Shown: positions 1-9,938 of the stretch, piece by piece | How positions within the stretch are numbered: the stretch's first letter is position 1 | Layout of the letters: each line of letters begins with the position of its first letter | Position numbers and translations under genes: made by a program | Notes under the pieces: model-generated | Told to the model about the DNA's origin: nothing | Seen by the model: the letters and a program-made list of their open reading frames with translations, nothing else | Databases searched by the model: none | Assembly: GCA_903833275.1 (NCBI GenBank) | Contig: CAILEP010000016.1 | Span: 175,865-239,864 of the forward strand | Direction: 5' to 3' | Source of the DNA: an uncultured Bdellovibrionales bacterium | GTDB taxonomy: Bacteria > Bdellovibrionota > Bdellovibrionia > Bdellovibrionales > UBA1609 | DNA length: 64,000 bases

Positions 1-1
1 T

Positions 2-139
2 CACATTTATCAAGTTTATGCTGACCCAGAAGATCGCGCAAAAATAGAGAAAAAAATTGGCTCAGCGATGACACTTATTGATCAAGAAAGTAAAAGCGCC
101 GCCAATGGTGGCAGTGGTGGTCAGGCTGCGACCAAGTAG
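2..139 (+). CDS. 3' end of a CDS truncated by the window edge (hypothetical)
   Basis: Open frame from base 2: HIYQVYADPEDRAKIEKKIGSAMTLIDQESKSAANGGSGGQAATK, stop TAG at 137-139. Confidence 0.5.
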   Translation, partial: HIYQVYADPEDRAKIEKKIGSAMTLIDQESKSAANGGSGGQAATK

Positions 140-276
140 GCTTTGCCAATGCTGAATGACACCCCGGCAAATGATTCACCGGCATCGGGGTCTGTAAATT
201 TAACGACTGGCTCGACGATGATGGTAATCTAAATTTTTGAGTAGCGACCTTTGCTTGCCGTTGCTTTCACCACTAC

Positions 277-1296
277 CTACCAACCCAAAACATAGCCAAA
301 GATCAAAGGCGCAACGATCGTTGCATCGGATTCAATGACAAATTTCGGGGTCTCTTTCGCCAGCTTGCCCCAAGTGATTTTCTCATTCGGTACGGCACCT
401 GAGTACGAACCATAACTGGTCGTCGAATCGCTGATTTGGCAAAAATAGGACCAGCGCTTTACACCTTGTTCGAGATCTTGCTCGATCAAAGGCACGACAC
501 AAATCGGAAAGTCTCCGGCAATGCCGCCGCCGATTTGAAAAAAACCAATTTCTTTTTTCTTCGAGGTTTCGCGATACCACTTCACCAATTCAATCATGTA
601 GTCGATACCCATTTTCATGGCCCCGCGCCCCGCTTTGCCTTCCATCACGCGTGCGGCAAAAATATTTCCGAGGGTCGAGTCTTCCCAGCCTGGCACAAAC
701 ATCGGCAGATTTTTTTCAGCCGCCGCCATTAACCAAGAATTTTTAGGGTCGATTTGATAATATTCTTTGAGTGAGCCTTCTCGCAAAATTTCATAGAAAA
801 ATTCGTGCGGTAAAAGCCCACGATTTTGCTCTGTGCACTCGGCCCATTTTTTTAAAATAGTTTTCTCGACTCGGCGAAAAGCCTCTTCTTCGGGGATGCA
901 AGTATCGGTCACGCGGTTCATCCCGCGCGCGAGAAGGTCTTCTTCATCTTGCGGAGTCAGATCACGATAATTCGGGATGCGCACATAGTGATCATGAGCC
1001 ACAAGATTGAAAACGTCCTCTTCGAGATTGGCGCCGGTGCAAGAAATCGCGTGAACTTTGTTTTGGCGAATCATTTCGGCAAGTGACAAGCCGAGCTCGG
1101 CCGTGCTCATAGCGCCGCCAATGGTTAAAAACATAATTCCGTTGTCGCTCTCGACATGTTTTTTGAAAGCCACGGCCGCATCTTTGAGGGCCGCTGCATT
1201 AAAATGTCGATAATGATGATTAATGAATTCGGTAATGGGGCTTTTCATTTTGGCCTTCACTTTTTTAACTTTATTTGATGGCGCCGACCATACCAA
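277..1296 (-). CDS. Deoxyhypusine synthase family protein (bacterial DHS-like)
   Basis: 339 aa; ISCTGANLEEDVFN, GGGIAGDFP, SGAVPNEKITWGKL (DHS-type WGK lysine motif). Confidence 0.85.
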   Translation of the reverse strand: MVWSAPSNKVKKVKAKMKSPITEFINHHYRHFNAAALKDAAVAFKKHVESDNGIMFLTIGGAMSTAELGLSLAEMIRQNKVHAISCTGANLEEDVFNLVAHDHYVRIPNYRDLTPQDEEDLLARGMNRVTDTCIPEEEAFRRVEKTILKKWAECTEQNRGLLPHEFFYEILREGSLKEYYQIDPKNSWLMAAAEKNLPMFVPGWEDSTLGNIFAARVMEGKAGRGAMKMGIDYMIELVKWYRETSKKKEIGFFQIGGGIAGDFPICVVPLIEQDLEQGVKRWSYFCQISDSTTSYGSYSGAVPNEKITWGKLAKETPKFVIESDATIVAPLIFGYVLGW

Positions 1297-1334
1297 GTTT
1301 GGCCTAAAAATAAAAGTGATTGCTTGGGGGCCGC

Positions 1335-2264
1335 CTAAAAGAAGAAGGCGAGTTCAAGCTCTGAGCCGGAACGTGTATCAGATGAGGCCGCCGTCGCCGT
1401 CGGAGTCTTATGCGTGATTTCGGTAAAGGCCGTACCCCCAAGACGCAAAAATCCGATTTCGACAAAGGCACCGTAGACGAGCTTCGAGCCATCGTAGCTG
1501 GCTCCCGATCCGTCGCTGGCCTTAAAATATTGACTGTAGTCGCCGGTCAGACCGAAAAAATGGACTAGGTAGATGTTTAGCTTAGCGTGGGCAAAGGCGT
1601 TAGTGACGGTGCTCGTTGGGCTTGAAAACGCCCAAGTGCGTTCGCCCACCCCCATGTTGAGAAAACTCGAGCGGGCGTGGGTGCCGAAAAGGCGTAACTT
1701 CACTTCGCCCGATTGCCGCACCCAATTTTCACTGCTCGATTCGTGCTCGTAGCTGACTCCAAAAATACTATAGAAAAAAGAGGCCAAAAATCGAGACCCT
1801 GTCTCGCTGGTTGTCGTGTTAGAGGTAGCGGCACCAGTCGAGCTCACGTTCGTTGTGTATTTGTAGCTTTGCGAACCGCCCGCCAAATCGAGCTCATAAT
1901 GGCCTTCCGTACGATGCATGGCGAGCCACTGATCTTGCATTTTAAACTGCTGCTTTTCTTGCATCCACCCAAGTAGGGTCCAGCGCACGTTCGCACCCTC
2001 GCCGCCGCCACTCGGTGCGGCCTCACCCTCACCGCCTCCGCCGCCCTCGCTGCCATGCCCCGCTGCCAATGCGACTGTCGCCGATGCAAGTATCGCAACT
2101 GCAACGGCCGAAACGGCAACAGTCGCAGCTGGGGTGGTCGCCGCAGCCGAAACTGTAAACGCCAGCGCGAACGCAAAAACCTTAACTTTCGCAACTGTCG
2201 TTTTCTCGACTGTTGTCTTCACTATTGAAGCCTTCGCCATTAATGTTTTCACAATTTCTGTCAT
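1335..2264 (-). CDS. Hypothetical secreted/outer-membrane protein with long Ala/Val/Thr-rich N-terminus
   Basis: 309 aa; extended hydrophobic N-terminus, Gly-rich linker, alternating beta-type segments, C-terminal ...LELAFFF. Confidence 0.55.
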   Translation of the reverse strand: MTEIVKTLMAKASIVKTTVEKTTVAKVKVFAFALAFTVSAAATTPAATVAVSAVAVAILASATVALAAGHGSEGGGGGEGEAAPSGGGEGANVRWTLLGWMQEKQQFKMQDQWLAMHRTEGHYELDLAGGSQSYKYTTNVSSTGAATSNTTTSETGSRFLASFFYSIFGVSYEHESSSENWVRQSGEVKLRLFGTHARSSFLNMGVGERTWAFSSPTSTVTNAFAHAKLNIYLVHFFGLTGDYSQYFKASDGSGASYDGSKLVYGAFVEIGFLRLGGTAFTEITHKTPTATAASSDTRSGSELELAFFF

Positions 2265-2334
2265 ATTTTTTACTCGAATTATCCGTTCGGCGACTAGCTT
2301 CTAACGCGCTGTCCACCAGAAAACAGGCCGGGTA

Positions 2335-3303
2335 CTAAAAAGCGAGGAGTAAGATCAGCGCGAGGTTGCCGATCCACGCGAGCGAGGTCACCAGCGGCTG
2401 CTTTTCTTTTTGCTTCTCAGTGATTTCATCTTCTGTGGTTCGATACATTTCAATGCCGACGTTTTTCATGGGGTCTTCGGTCATGCCGTAGGCCTCGCGC
2501 ATGCGGCGCAATTCATCGGGCACGCGCACCAACGCATCGGTTTTTATTTCAGAGTTATTTTGATGCCGTGTTACTTGCACCGTGATGATCTGTCGATCGA
2601 CGCGAACGACAACTCCTTCAGAAGAAACCTCGGCATTCATCCCGGCTTGAAATATAGGGTTCAGGGTTGTGGCCTTCACTCGCACCACCTGCACGTTATC
2701 GCCAACTGTCACCTGGGTATTAAGACCGATATCGGCCTTAAAGAACATTTTCTCGCCCTCGGTAAAGGTTGGCTTGCCGATCAAAGGGTCGACCACGACA
2801 TGGCCCTGATAGGGTATCGATGCGATAAAATCCGTCAGCAATCTTAGGCTACCTTCTTTAATTTGCTTTGAAACTGGCACTGTCGGGTGAAGTTCAAGAT
2901 CAACCTGCCAAAGCGTCAGCCCATTCTTAGTTTCATAAACCCTCATGCTGAGAGTGTGGTCGTTCAAAAAGGTCGTCATAAGTGCGTTTGCATCGAGAAT
3001 GCGGCCCAGAATAATCGCATCGGCCGGCTTCAGCTCGCCGCGCGGCTGAAAAACTTCTTTGGCCTGCATAAAGTTTCGACTCGCAACCATAAAGCGTTTT
3101 GATTCGGTCAGGCGCTCACGTAGCTCCCACCATGCTTCTTCGCTCTCTTTGCTAAAGTTGGCTTCAGCTTGAAGCGGAAACACCACAATGCGACGAATGC
3201 GTTCGTGCTCATATTCGGCATGAGCGATTGAGTTAAAAAGCATAATTGATGACAAAGATAGGGCGACGAAAAGAGCTAAATAGATTTTAGATAAAATGCT
3301 CAT
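2335..3303 (-). CDS. Hypothetical exported protein with C-terminal hydrophobic segment
   Basis: 322 aa; N-terminal signal-like sequence, C-terminal LAWIGNLALILLLAF. Confidence 0.6.
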   Translation of the reverse strand: MSILSKIYLALFVALSLSSIMLFNSIAHAEYEHERIRRIVVFPLQAEANFSKESEEAWWELRERLTESKRFMVASRNFMQAKEVFQPRGELKPADAIILGRILDANALMTTFLNDHTLSMRVYETKNGLTLWQVDLELHPTVPVSKQIKEGSLRLLTDFIASIPYQGHVVVDPLIGKPTFTEGEKMFFKADIGLNTQVTVGDNVQVVRVKATTLNPIFQAGMNAEVSSEGVVVRVDRQIITVQVTRHQNNSEIKTDALVRVPDELRRMREAYGMTEDPMKNVGIEMYRTTEDEITEKQKEKQPLVTSLAWIGNLALILLLAF

Positions 3304-3312
3304 GTACTGAGG

Positions 3313-4188
3313 CTACCAAACGATCGATTCTTTTGGAATCTCTATCCACCCCTCACGGGTCGGGAAGCCTTTCGGGGGACGCTCACACTGGCCTTTAAAC
3401 TTCAATACGGCGGTCAGGGCACAGATGAAGGCATCAAAAGCATTACCGCTTTCAACCATCAGACGAACGTCCTGCTCATAAAGAAAAGCAATCTCGCGGC
3501 GCACCAGTTCTTTAAGAATGGCCGTACGAGACTCCGCCCCACCGAAGTGGTGCTTATGATGCTTTAGATGTGACTTTTGTATATGCAATGCCCCACCGAT
3601 TCGCCATAAGCTCAATTTCGGAAACACTTCAATCGCCTTCACCTTAAGTCGACGATTAATAAAATGGGCGCGCGCCGTCAAGGGGGCCATGTTCGCACCG
3701 AGCGCATGTTGCACATGAAAAGGTTCGTCAAATTCGGTCGAAAGATACTGCTCAACACATCGTTCGGTGTACGGAGTAAATAATTTTCGCGGCTTGCCGC
3801 GCGTTGCCTGCAGATTGTAGTGATCCCACATCCAGCGAATTTCGGTTTCTTTGCAAGCCTCATAGCCCGGGCAACGCAAACGACACTCTACACATTTGGG
3901 GAAGGTCAGGGCCACATTATAAGCAACATATTCGGTTTTCAATCGGCTGTGCAAAATCTGCTCATGCAAAACGAGATCGCCCGAAACATTCTCATCGGTC
4001 TTAATTTTATCGACGATCTCGCTTAAAAATATTTTTTTGTGTTCAGGGTAATATTCGACAAACGCCAAGCACGTCTTGTCGTTTTTGCCACCCGAGAGCG
4101 CCACGCCAATAAAGCCGTGACGCTTGAGCGATTTACTTAGCCAGTCACCGGACGAATCTTGATCGGCTGAAATCCGTTTTTTTGACAT
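3313..4188 (-). CDS. DUF429-like (RNase H-fold) protein
   Basis: 291 aa; FIGVALSGGKNDKT...LSEIVDKI and C-terminal NAFDAFICALTA pattern; family call from memory. Confidence 0.5.
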   Translation of the reverse strand: MSKKRISADQDSSGDWLSKSLKRHGFIGVALSGGKNDKTCLAFVEYYPEHKKIFLSEIVDKIKTDENVSGDLVLHEQILHSRLKTEYVAYNVALTFPKCVECRLRCPGYEACKETEIRWMWDHYNLQATRGKPRKLFTPYTERCVEQYLSTEFDEPFHVQHALGANMAPLTARAHFINRRLKVKAIEVFPKLSLWRIGGALHIQKSHLKHHKHHFGGAESRTAILKELVRREIAFLYEQDVRLMVESGNAFDAFICALTAVLKFKGQCERPPKGFPTREGWIEIPKESIVW

Positions 4189-5117
4189 GCAGTCGCGATC
4201 CTTTCGTGAAGTTCGGGTTTAGCCCATACTAGCACAGATCCACCACCGCCGGCGCCACAGATTTTGACCGCTTCGGCACCCTGTTCCGTCACTAGAACTT
4301 TCAATCGTTCAATCTCAGGGCTGGTAAATGAACTTGTCAATCGCACGCGTGCATCAAATTCGCATCTAAATAGCTGAGGGATTTTGGCCCACTCTTGCCG
4401 CCTACAAACTTCGGCGGTCTCATCGGCGATCTGGGCAATCTCTTTAAGTGCGGCAATTGGCGAATCCACTTTTTCAATCACCGACTTAATCACTTGCCAA
4501 TTGTTGATGCCCGAATGGTGTGAACGCCCGGTGTAAATGAGCATTACATTTTCGGCCAACCCCGCCAGAGATACCGCCAGGGGCTCAAGCTTAAGACCGG
4601 CCGCGCGATAGTGAATGATATTAAGCCCGGGCTGAATCGCCGGAAAATAATCTTGGGTCCCCGTCGGGGCGTGAATGACGCGAGCCTCGAGATTGCTCGC
4701 GAGAGTCACCATTTCATAGAGCGTCTGGGTAAAACCCAGCCAAGCATTGAACGCTTTGATCAGCGTCACACAAAGACTCGAACTGCCGCCAAGACCGCCA
4801 CCAACTGGGCTCTGAGAAAATGTCGAAAGCCGAAAGCCTTGCTTGGGTCGGTAGTGTTCAATAACTTTTTGCACCAACAACAGTTCTGGGTCTTGGGCTT
4901 CAAGAAAGTGACTAAGATTTTTAAAGGTCTTTTTAAATTTCAAATCTTTAACTTCAATTTCAACCGAAGAATCGGTACCGGCCACAAGCTCGCAGCCAGT
5001 CATAATATCAATTGATAAATTTACGGTTACGCAGTCGCCAACCATTAAGTAAAGCGGCCAGCAATCGAGAGTACCACCAGCGAGATCAACACGTGTCGGA
5101 GACTGAATTTTAATCAT
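4137..5117 (-). CDS. GHMP family kinase
   Basis: 326 aa; SPTRVDLAGGTLD, PVGGGLGGSSSLCVTL (GHMP ATP-binding motif), KICGAGGGGSVLVWA. Confidence 0.85.
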   Translation of the reverse strand: MIKIQSPTRVDLAGGTLDCWPLYLMVGDCVTVNLSIDIMTGCELVAGTDSSVEIEVKDLKFKKTFKNLSHFLEAQDPELLLVQKVIEHYRPKQGFRLSTFSQSPVGGGLGGSSSLCVTLIKAFNAWLGFTQTLYEMVTLASNLEARVIHAPTGTQDYFPAIQPGLNIIHYRAAGLKLEPLAVSLAGLAENVMLIYTGRSHHSGINNWQVIKSVIEKVDSPIAALKEIAQIADETAEVCRRQEWAKIPQLFRCEFDARVRLTSSFTSPEIERLKVLVTEQGAEAVKICGAGGGGSVLVWAKPELHERIATACQKNGFQPIKIRPVTG

Positions 5118-6607
5118 TGACCCTCATGTTGGGGGGCCGAGCCCCGCCCCGGCGAACTCGCCGGTAACGTCGAGCGTGGTGCTTGCTCAACCTTTTTAAC
5201 TTCGGTCACTTGAGCCGGTTTAGTTGGGTTCTGCACAATATTAGGCGTAACCAACCTATCAATCGCAGCTTTACGAACGGCTATAAGTTTATCGACCTTT
5301 GATGATTTCACCACATAATATTCTTGGTTGTTTTTGACCTCTTTGTAAAGCCCGCCAAACTCTATTTTAAGAATTAAGTCACCTTTTGCATCATGAAGTT
5401 GGGCCAAATACTGATGCGAAGCCGTTTTAGCGCCTGATTTCAAAAATTCAGCGGCTTCGAGCGACTGGATATTGTTAATAAAATCATCCACGACGGGCTC
5501 ATTGATCTTTTGATTTGGGTCTTTCGTGGCCAGCTGCCACTTGCCCTCGGTTTTTTCAAGAACAAGGCCCTCTTTAAAATCGGGGCTTACAAATTTGACT
5601 CTAGCCACTTTCGAGGTTTCGAAAAGAAACGGCTGTTTCACATCGCGAAGGGCCTCGATCGGGCGTGCGATGGTCTCAAGATGCCCGCGACCAATTCGAT
5701 AGATCGCCGGGTTACCGGTTGAAATAAAATAGACCTTATGACCATCCATCGCGCTAAATTTAATTTCAGCCGCAATTGCTGGCTTGTCGGCACCCTCGGG
5801 GTTCGGAAATTCAATTTGAAAAACTGCCGACGGAAGCTGAAATCGATTTTTCTTGAGGTCTTCTGCCGACTTGGTATTCGAGACGATCTCTTCGGCCTTC
5901 AAATTTCGCAACTCTTCAACCATTTGATTGACCACACGTGAGGCAATCTTCATTTCTTTATCTTGCGATGCCGACCACTCGCCACCCTTTGAAGAAAGAA
6001 CGTAACTAAAAACTTTACCGGTAAAATTTGAAGTGACAGCAATTTTAACCGGAAGGCCGTCGGGCAAAACAAGCTTTTTGCTTCGCAGAGTATTTAAAGT
6101 CAAATTGTGCAATTGCTCAAACGCGGCGGTCATGTTTAACAGTTTGTTCTCTTCGTTTTTACGCAAATAGAAACCTTTGTCGTAAGTTCGCACTTTACCA
6201 ACGCGCACCTGCACCAGTGGACCCGAAACGAGCTTTATCTGAATCAACGGGTCAGGCTCGTTGAGCCCGAACTTTGCCCAGTCAATGGGCCCCTCGCCAG
6301 TGTCAATCGTGGCGGCGTGGGTGTCGAGAATCTCACCTAGAGTTTTTTCAACGTCAGCATCATCAGCTCGATCTTGAACAGGCTCAAGCACCTGCCAATG
6401 AGCATTTTGCTTTTTTAATTTAAATTGCCCTGCGACACCGGCAAAAGAAAACTCGGTAACGTCATTAGTTCGAACGCCCGAAAAAATTAAATCTGAGTTC
6501 GGCTTCTCACTCTCTTCTTTCTGGCCCTTTTGCATTTGCCAGAGCGCAACCCCGGCCACCCCTATTACGAGAATGGCAAAGACAAACGTCCCGCGAAAAT
6601 GCTTCAT
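5114..6607 (-). CDS. DUF4340 domain-containing protein
   Basis: 497 aa; N-terminal TM, repeated GKWQL/AHWQV modules; adjacent to GldG/GldF/GldA-like genes. Confidence 0.75.
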   Translation of the reverse strand: MKHFRGTFVFAILVIGVAGVALWQMQKGQKEESEKPNSDLIFSGVRTNDVTEFSFAGVAGQFKLKKQNAHWQVLEPVQDRADDADVEKTLGEILDTHAATIDTGEGPIDWAKFGLNEPDPLIQIKLVSGPLVQVRVGKVRTYDKGFYLRKNEENKLLNMTAAFEQLHNLTLNTLRSKKLVLPDGLPVKIAVTSNFTGKVFSYVLSSKGGEWSASQDKEMKIASRVVNQMVEELRNLKAEEIVSNTKSAEDLKKNRFQLPSAVFQIEFPNPEGADKPAIAAEIKFSAMDGHKVYFISTGNPAIYRIGRGHLETIARPIEALRDVKQPFLFETSKVARVKFVSPDFKEGLVLEKTEGKWQLATKDPNQKINEPVVDDFINNIQSLEAAEFLKSGAKTASHQYLAQLHDAKGDLILKIEFGGLYKEVKNNQEYYVVKSSKVDKLIAVRKAAIDRLVTPNIVQNPTKPAQVTEVKKVEQAPRSTLPASSPGRGSAPQHEGQ

Positions 6608-8214
6608 AAATTACGTCTCCGGTACCAGAAGAAACCGCTCAATATAATCAAACAAAGCGGCAAACTTAAGCCGGCCAAGATCACAACAATTTCTTTTGTG
6701 GTGGTTAGCTCAAGCGGAGTCGCCTCGGGCGTCTTCGGCCGTACCGAAATATGGTTAGCATCGTTGGCCAGGTAGGCCACCGTATTCATCGCCAGATCAC
6801 GGTTCGCGCCCAAACGAATGTATTGGTTTGACATAAAATCGCTGTCGCCAAAAACCACAGCCGAAAAATCTGCTTTTTTGTCGCCGTCTTTTTTAGCGGC
6901 CTCGTCACCAACCTTCTTGGCCAACGCCGTCACCGGGCCACTGACCGATACGCCGATTGTCACCGAGCGTGGCTCGGGGTTCTTAACTGGCTTTGGCTGA
7001 TTCGACACATAGGCTTTCGGGGTCGTCTTAACAATATCCTTAAAAGTAAGTTCGGTTGAAGCATCGCCGGCTCTCGCGACTTCGCTCGCCAACATAAAAA
7101 TCGAGCCCATCACTCGCCCGCCGAGAAAAAACTTCTTCGTTATGTCGCTATTGCGATCGTAATCGGCACCCAAAGCCGCCTGGGGGCCCAGCTGTTCAAG
7201 ATTGTCGAATTCGTTCAAAATATAGTTGTTTCGAAATTCAACACCGACGGATTTGGTCAATAGCGCCAAATTGTGCTTCTCGCCGGGGTCGGCCAGAATA
7301 AGCAAATGGCCACCGGCGCGTGCGAACTCTCGTAAACCGTCGAGCTCACCATCAAGCAATGGCGAGCGTGGGCCCGCAATGACGACAACCGCGGGCGGCG
7401 GCGGCAGCTTCTCGCCGGCCATTGTATTTAATTTGGCGACTTTGTATCCATCAGAACGCAAATTCTCGGCAAACATTTTAATATTTTCGCCGCCATCACC
7501 ATCAATATCGCGTTCACCGTGACCGGTTAAAAAATAAATCGTTTTATCTTCTTTTGCGGTCACCTTAAAAATAGCCGAAGTCGTTTTCTCTTCGTCATAA
7601 GGCTCGTCGATTTGAGCCCGTTTGCCTTTGTAGTCAAGAACCACCGCAAATCTCTGCGACTCGAGATATTTCTTGGCGGCTTCGACCTCGAGCAGAGCAT
7701 CCATAAATTGAATCTTCACTCTCGGGTTGGCGTCGACATAGGTTTGAAAATTCTGTTTTAATTGGCCCCGCAATTCTTTGTCATCGGTGCCACGATAGAA
7801 AACCAAAAGCTTAAGATCGTCATCAAGGCCCCCAAGGGCCTGCAAAGTCGGCTCAGACAGAGTGTTGAGCTTCTCTTTTGTCATATCGAAAGTTTTATCA
7901 AAACGGGTGCCAAGAAAATTGATCGCGACAAGCAAAATAACACTCAAGAGAATGAGCACGCCCATATTCATACCGTGCTTAGTGGTTCGCATGCTTAAAA
8001 AATCAAAATAGAATTTGTAGTCCACGGCAACTGCCATCACGAAAGCGCCACAAAACAAACCAAATGGCACCCAGAGTAGATCCATCCAGCCGCCCAGAAT
8101 TAAGCGCGTTACAAAAAGCACCAGCAGCGATAAACCGCTCACTAGAAAACCAATTTTGCCCCATTTACTCATAACAATCTCCCTCTCAAATCTAACGCCA
8201 GCGCGCCGATTCAA
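6604..8214 (-). CDS. GldG-like ABC-type auxiliary substrate-binding membrane protein
   Basis: 536 aa; TMs at both ends, YFLTGHGERDIDGDG motif, operon context. Confidence 0.8.
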   Translation of the reverse strand: MNRRAGVRFEREIVMSKWGKIGFLVSGLSLLVLFVTRLILGGWMDLLWVPFGLFCGAFVMAVAVDYKFYFDFLSMRTTKHGMNMGVLILLSVILLVAINFLGTRFDKTFDMTKEKLNTLSEPTLQALGGLDDDLKLLVFYRGTDDKELRGQLKQNFQTYVDANPRVKIQFMDALLEVEAAKKYLESQRFAVVLDYKGKRAQIDEPYDEEKTTSAIFKVTAKEDKTIYFLTGHGERDIDGDGGENIKMFAENLRSDGYKVAKLNTMAGEKLPPPPAVVVIAGPRSPLLDGELDGLREFARAGGHLLILADPGEKHNLALLTKSVGVEFRNNYILNEFDNLEQLGPQAALGADYDRNSDITKKFFLGGRVMGSIFMLASEVARAGDASTELTFKDIVKTTPKAYVSNQPKPVKNPEPRSVTIGVSVSGPVTALAKKVGDEAAKKDGDKKADFSAVVFGDSDFMSNQYIRLGANRDLAMNTVAYLANDANHISVRPKTPEATPLELTTTKEIVVILAGLSLPLCLIILSGFFWYRRRNL

Positions 8215-8962
8215 TCACTCGCTGACACAAAAATACGAAAAACCCAACGGCCGAGGTAAAGAACACAATCGAGCTAACCCGAAGCGTGCCTTTTAAAAAA
8301 TTCGACAAATGGTTGCCGACTGAAATGTACTCCGAAAGAGTGGCCCACCACTTTACATCAGAACCCGCCCCGCTTTGCCCAACGAACCAAATCATCAGGT
8401 TAAAAACCACGGCCATAAAAACGGCAAGCATGGCCGAATCGGTGAGCGAAGACGCAAACAGACCGGCCGCCGCATAAAGGGCGGTGATCAAAAAGATCCC
8501 GAAATAAAGAATAATCAATGTCGGCCAATGAAACTTGGCGATAAGTGACGTGCCCGCTGGGTAGATAAACGAGATCAACAGCAATGCGGTTGCAGCCCCT
8601 AGCCCGGCCAAAAATTTACCGACCGCGATATCCGTAGACGAAATTGGCGAGGTGAGCAGCAAATCGTAAGATCGCATTTTCTTTTCTTCAGCTATCAGCC
8701 GCATGGTGATCGCGGGTAAGGTGAAAATCAAAACCAAATTCACCACAGAAATGTGCTGCACAAAAACCGAGTTCATCAAACTCTGTGCGGCCGCCCCGCC
8801 CCCTTGCATGTTGGCCATTAAGCCCTGCGCCGCAAACTGCCTAAGAAAACTTAAATACATCAGCGACCACACCACCGTGCAGAGGGCTGCAACGAAACAA
8901 AAAAGTGGGCTCGTCACGATTAGTTTAAAATCCTTGCGAGCGATTAATAATATGGCACGCAT
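8192..8962 (-). CDS. ABC transporter permease (GldF-like, ABC-2 type)
   Basis: 256 aa; multi-TM; RLIAEEKKMRSYDLLLTSPIS motif. Confidence 0.85.
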   Translation of the reverse strand: MRAILLIARKDFKLIVTSPLFCFVAALCTVVWSLMYLSFLRQFAAQGLMANMQGGGAAAQSLMNSVFVQHISVVNLVLIFTLPAITMRLIAEEKKMRSYDLLLTSPISSTDIAVGKFLAGLGAATALLLISFIYPAGTSLIAKFHWPTLIILYFGIFLITALYAAAGLFASSLTDSAMLAVFMAVVFNLMIWFVGQSGAGSDVKWWATLSEYISVGNHLSNFLKGTLRVSSIVFFTSAVGFFVFLCQRVIESARWR

Positions 8963-8975
8963 TTTTTACCTCGTG

Positions 8976-9911
8976 TTAATGTTGAGTTGTAAGTTCAATG
9001 AAAATATCTTCAAGCCCAGCCTCTGGGTGCGACAATTCGACCAAGCCCGCGCGTTTGGCCACGGCTAGCTCAGAAACTGCCTCTATTAACTCTTCGGTCC
9101 CGGTGCCGTGCACTTTCAAATTGTTGCCGTTAATCTCTACGCTCGTGACCCCGCCGACCGCTTTCAAGGCTTGGGCGAGTTCGCTCGAATTGCGTCTCAC
9201 ACGCAACTGCACATAGCTGCCCCCACGCAAACGGTTCGATAAACCAGAAAGGGTGTCCTCAGCGACGATACGACCGCGATTTATAATTATCACGCGCTCG
9301 CAGGTCGCTTGAACTTCAGGCAAAATATGGGTCGATAAAATAATGGTATGGCTGCCGCGCAGCTCTTGCAGCAATGTGCGAATTTCGGCGACTTGTCTCG
9401 GGTCAAGACCCACCGTTGGCTCATCGAGAATCAAAATTTCTGGGTCGCTGACAATGGCCTGCGCCAGACCCACACGCTGCCGGTAACCTTTAGAAAGATT
9501 CTGAATTAAACGGTGGCGCACATCGCCTAGCTGAGTTTTCTCAACCGCCCGCGCAACGAGCTGATTGACACGAGAGTCTTCGACCCCTTTTAATTTGGCC
9601 ACAAACTCAAGAAAATCAGTGACCACCATATCGCCGTAGAGCGGCGGCGTTTCGGGCAGGTAACCAATTCGCCTTTTCACTTCGTAAGGATTTTCAAAAA
9701 CGTCAAAACCGGCGACTTTCACTTGGCCCGATGTGGGCGCCATAAAGCCGGTGATAATCTTCATGGTGGTCGTTTTACCGGCCCCGTTTGGGCCGAGAAA
9801 ACCCACAACTTCGCCTTTTTTTACGGTGAAGTTCAGGCTATCAATCGCCTTTCGATCGCCATAATTTTTGGTTAAATTGCTGATTTCGATCATGGTGACA
9901 CCTCTTCGCAA
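8976..9911 (-). CDS. ABC transporter ATP-binding protein (GldA-like)
   Basis: Walker A GPNGAGKTT, signature LSKGYRQRVGLAQA, Walker B ILILDEPTVGLDP. Confidence 0.95.
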   Translation of the reverse strand: MRRGVTMIEISNLTKNYGDRKAIDSLNFTVKKGEVVGFLGPNGAGKTTTMKIITGFMAPTSGQVKVAGFDVFENPYEVKRRIGYLPETPPLYGDMVVTDFLEFVAKLKGVEDSRVNQLVARAVEKTQLGDVRHRLIQNLSKGYRQRVGLAQAIVSDPEILILDEPTVGLDPRQVAEIRTLLQELRGSHTIILSTHILPEVQATCERVIIINRGRIVAEDTLSGLSNRLRGGSYVQLRVRRNSSELAQALKAVGGVTSVEINGNNLKVHGTGTEELIEAVSELAVAKRAGLVELSHPEAGLEDIFIELTTQH

Positions 9912-9938
9912 ATAAGTTGTTACCGATATCGAAATTCG

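Noticed and set aside
140-276. ACCCCG...CGGGGT inverted repeat between the truncated first CDS and the DHS-like gene
   Set aside because: Long loop and no T-tract; not convincing as a terminator.
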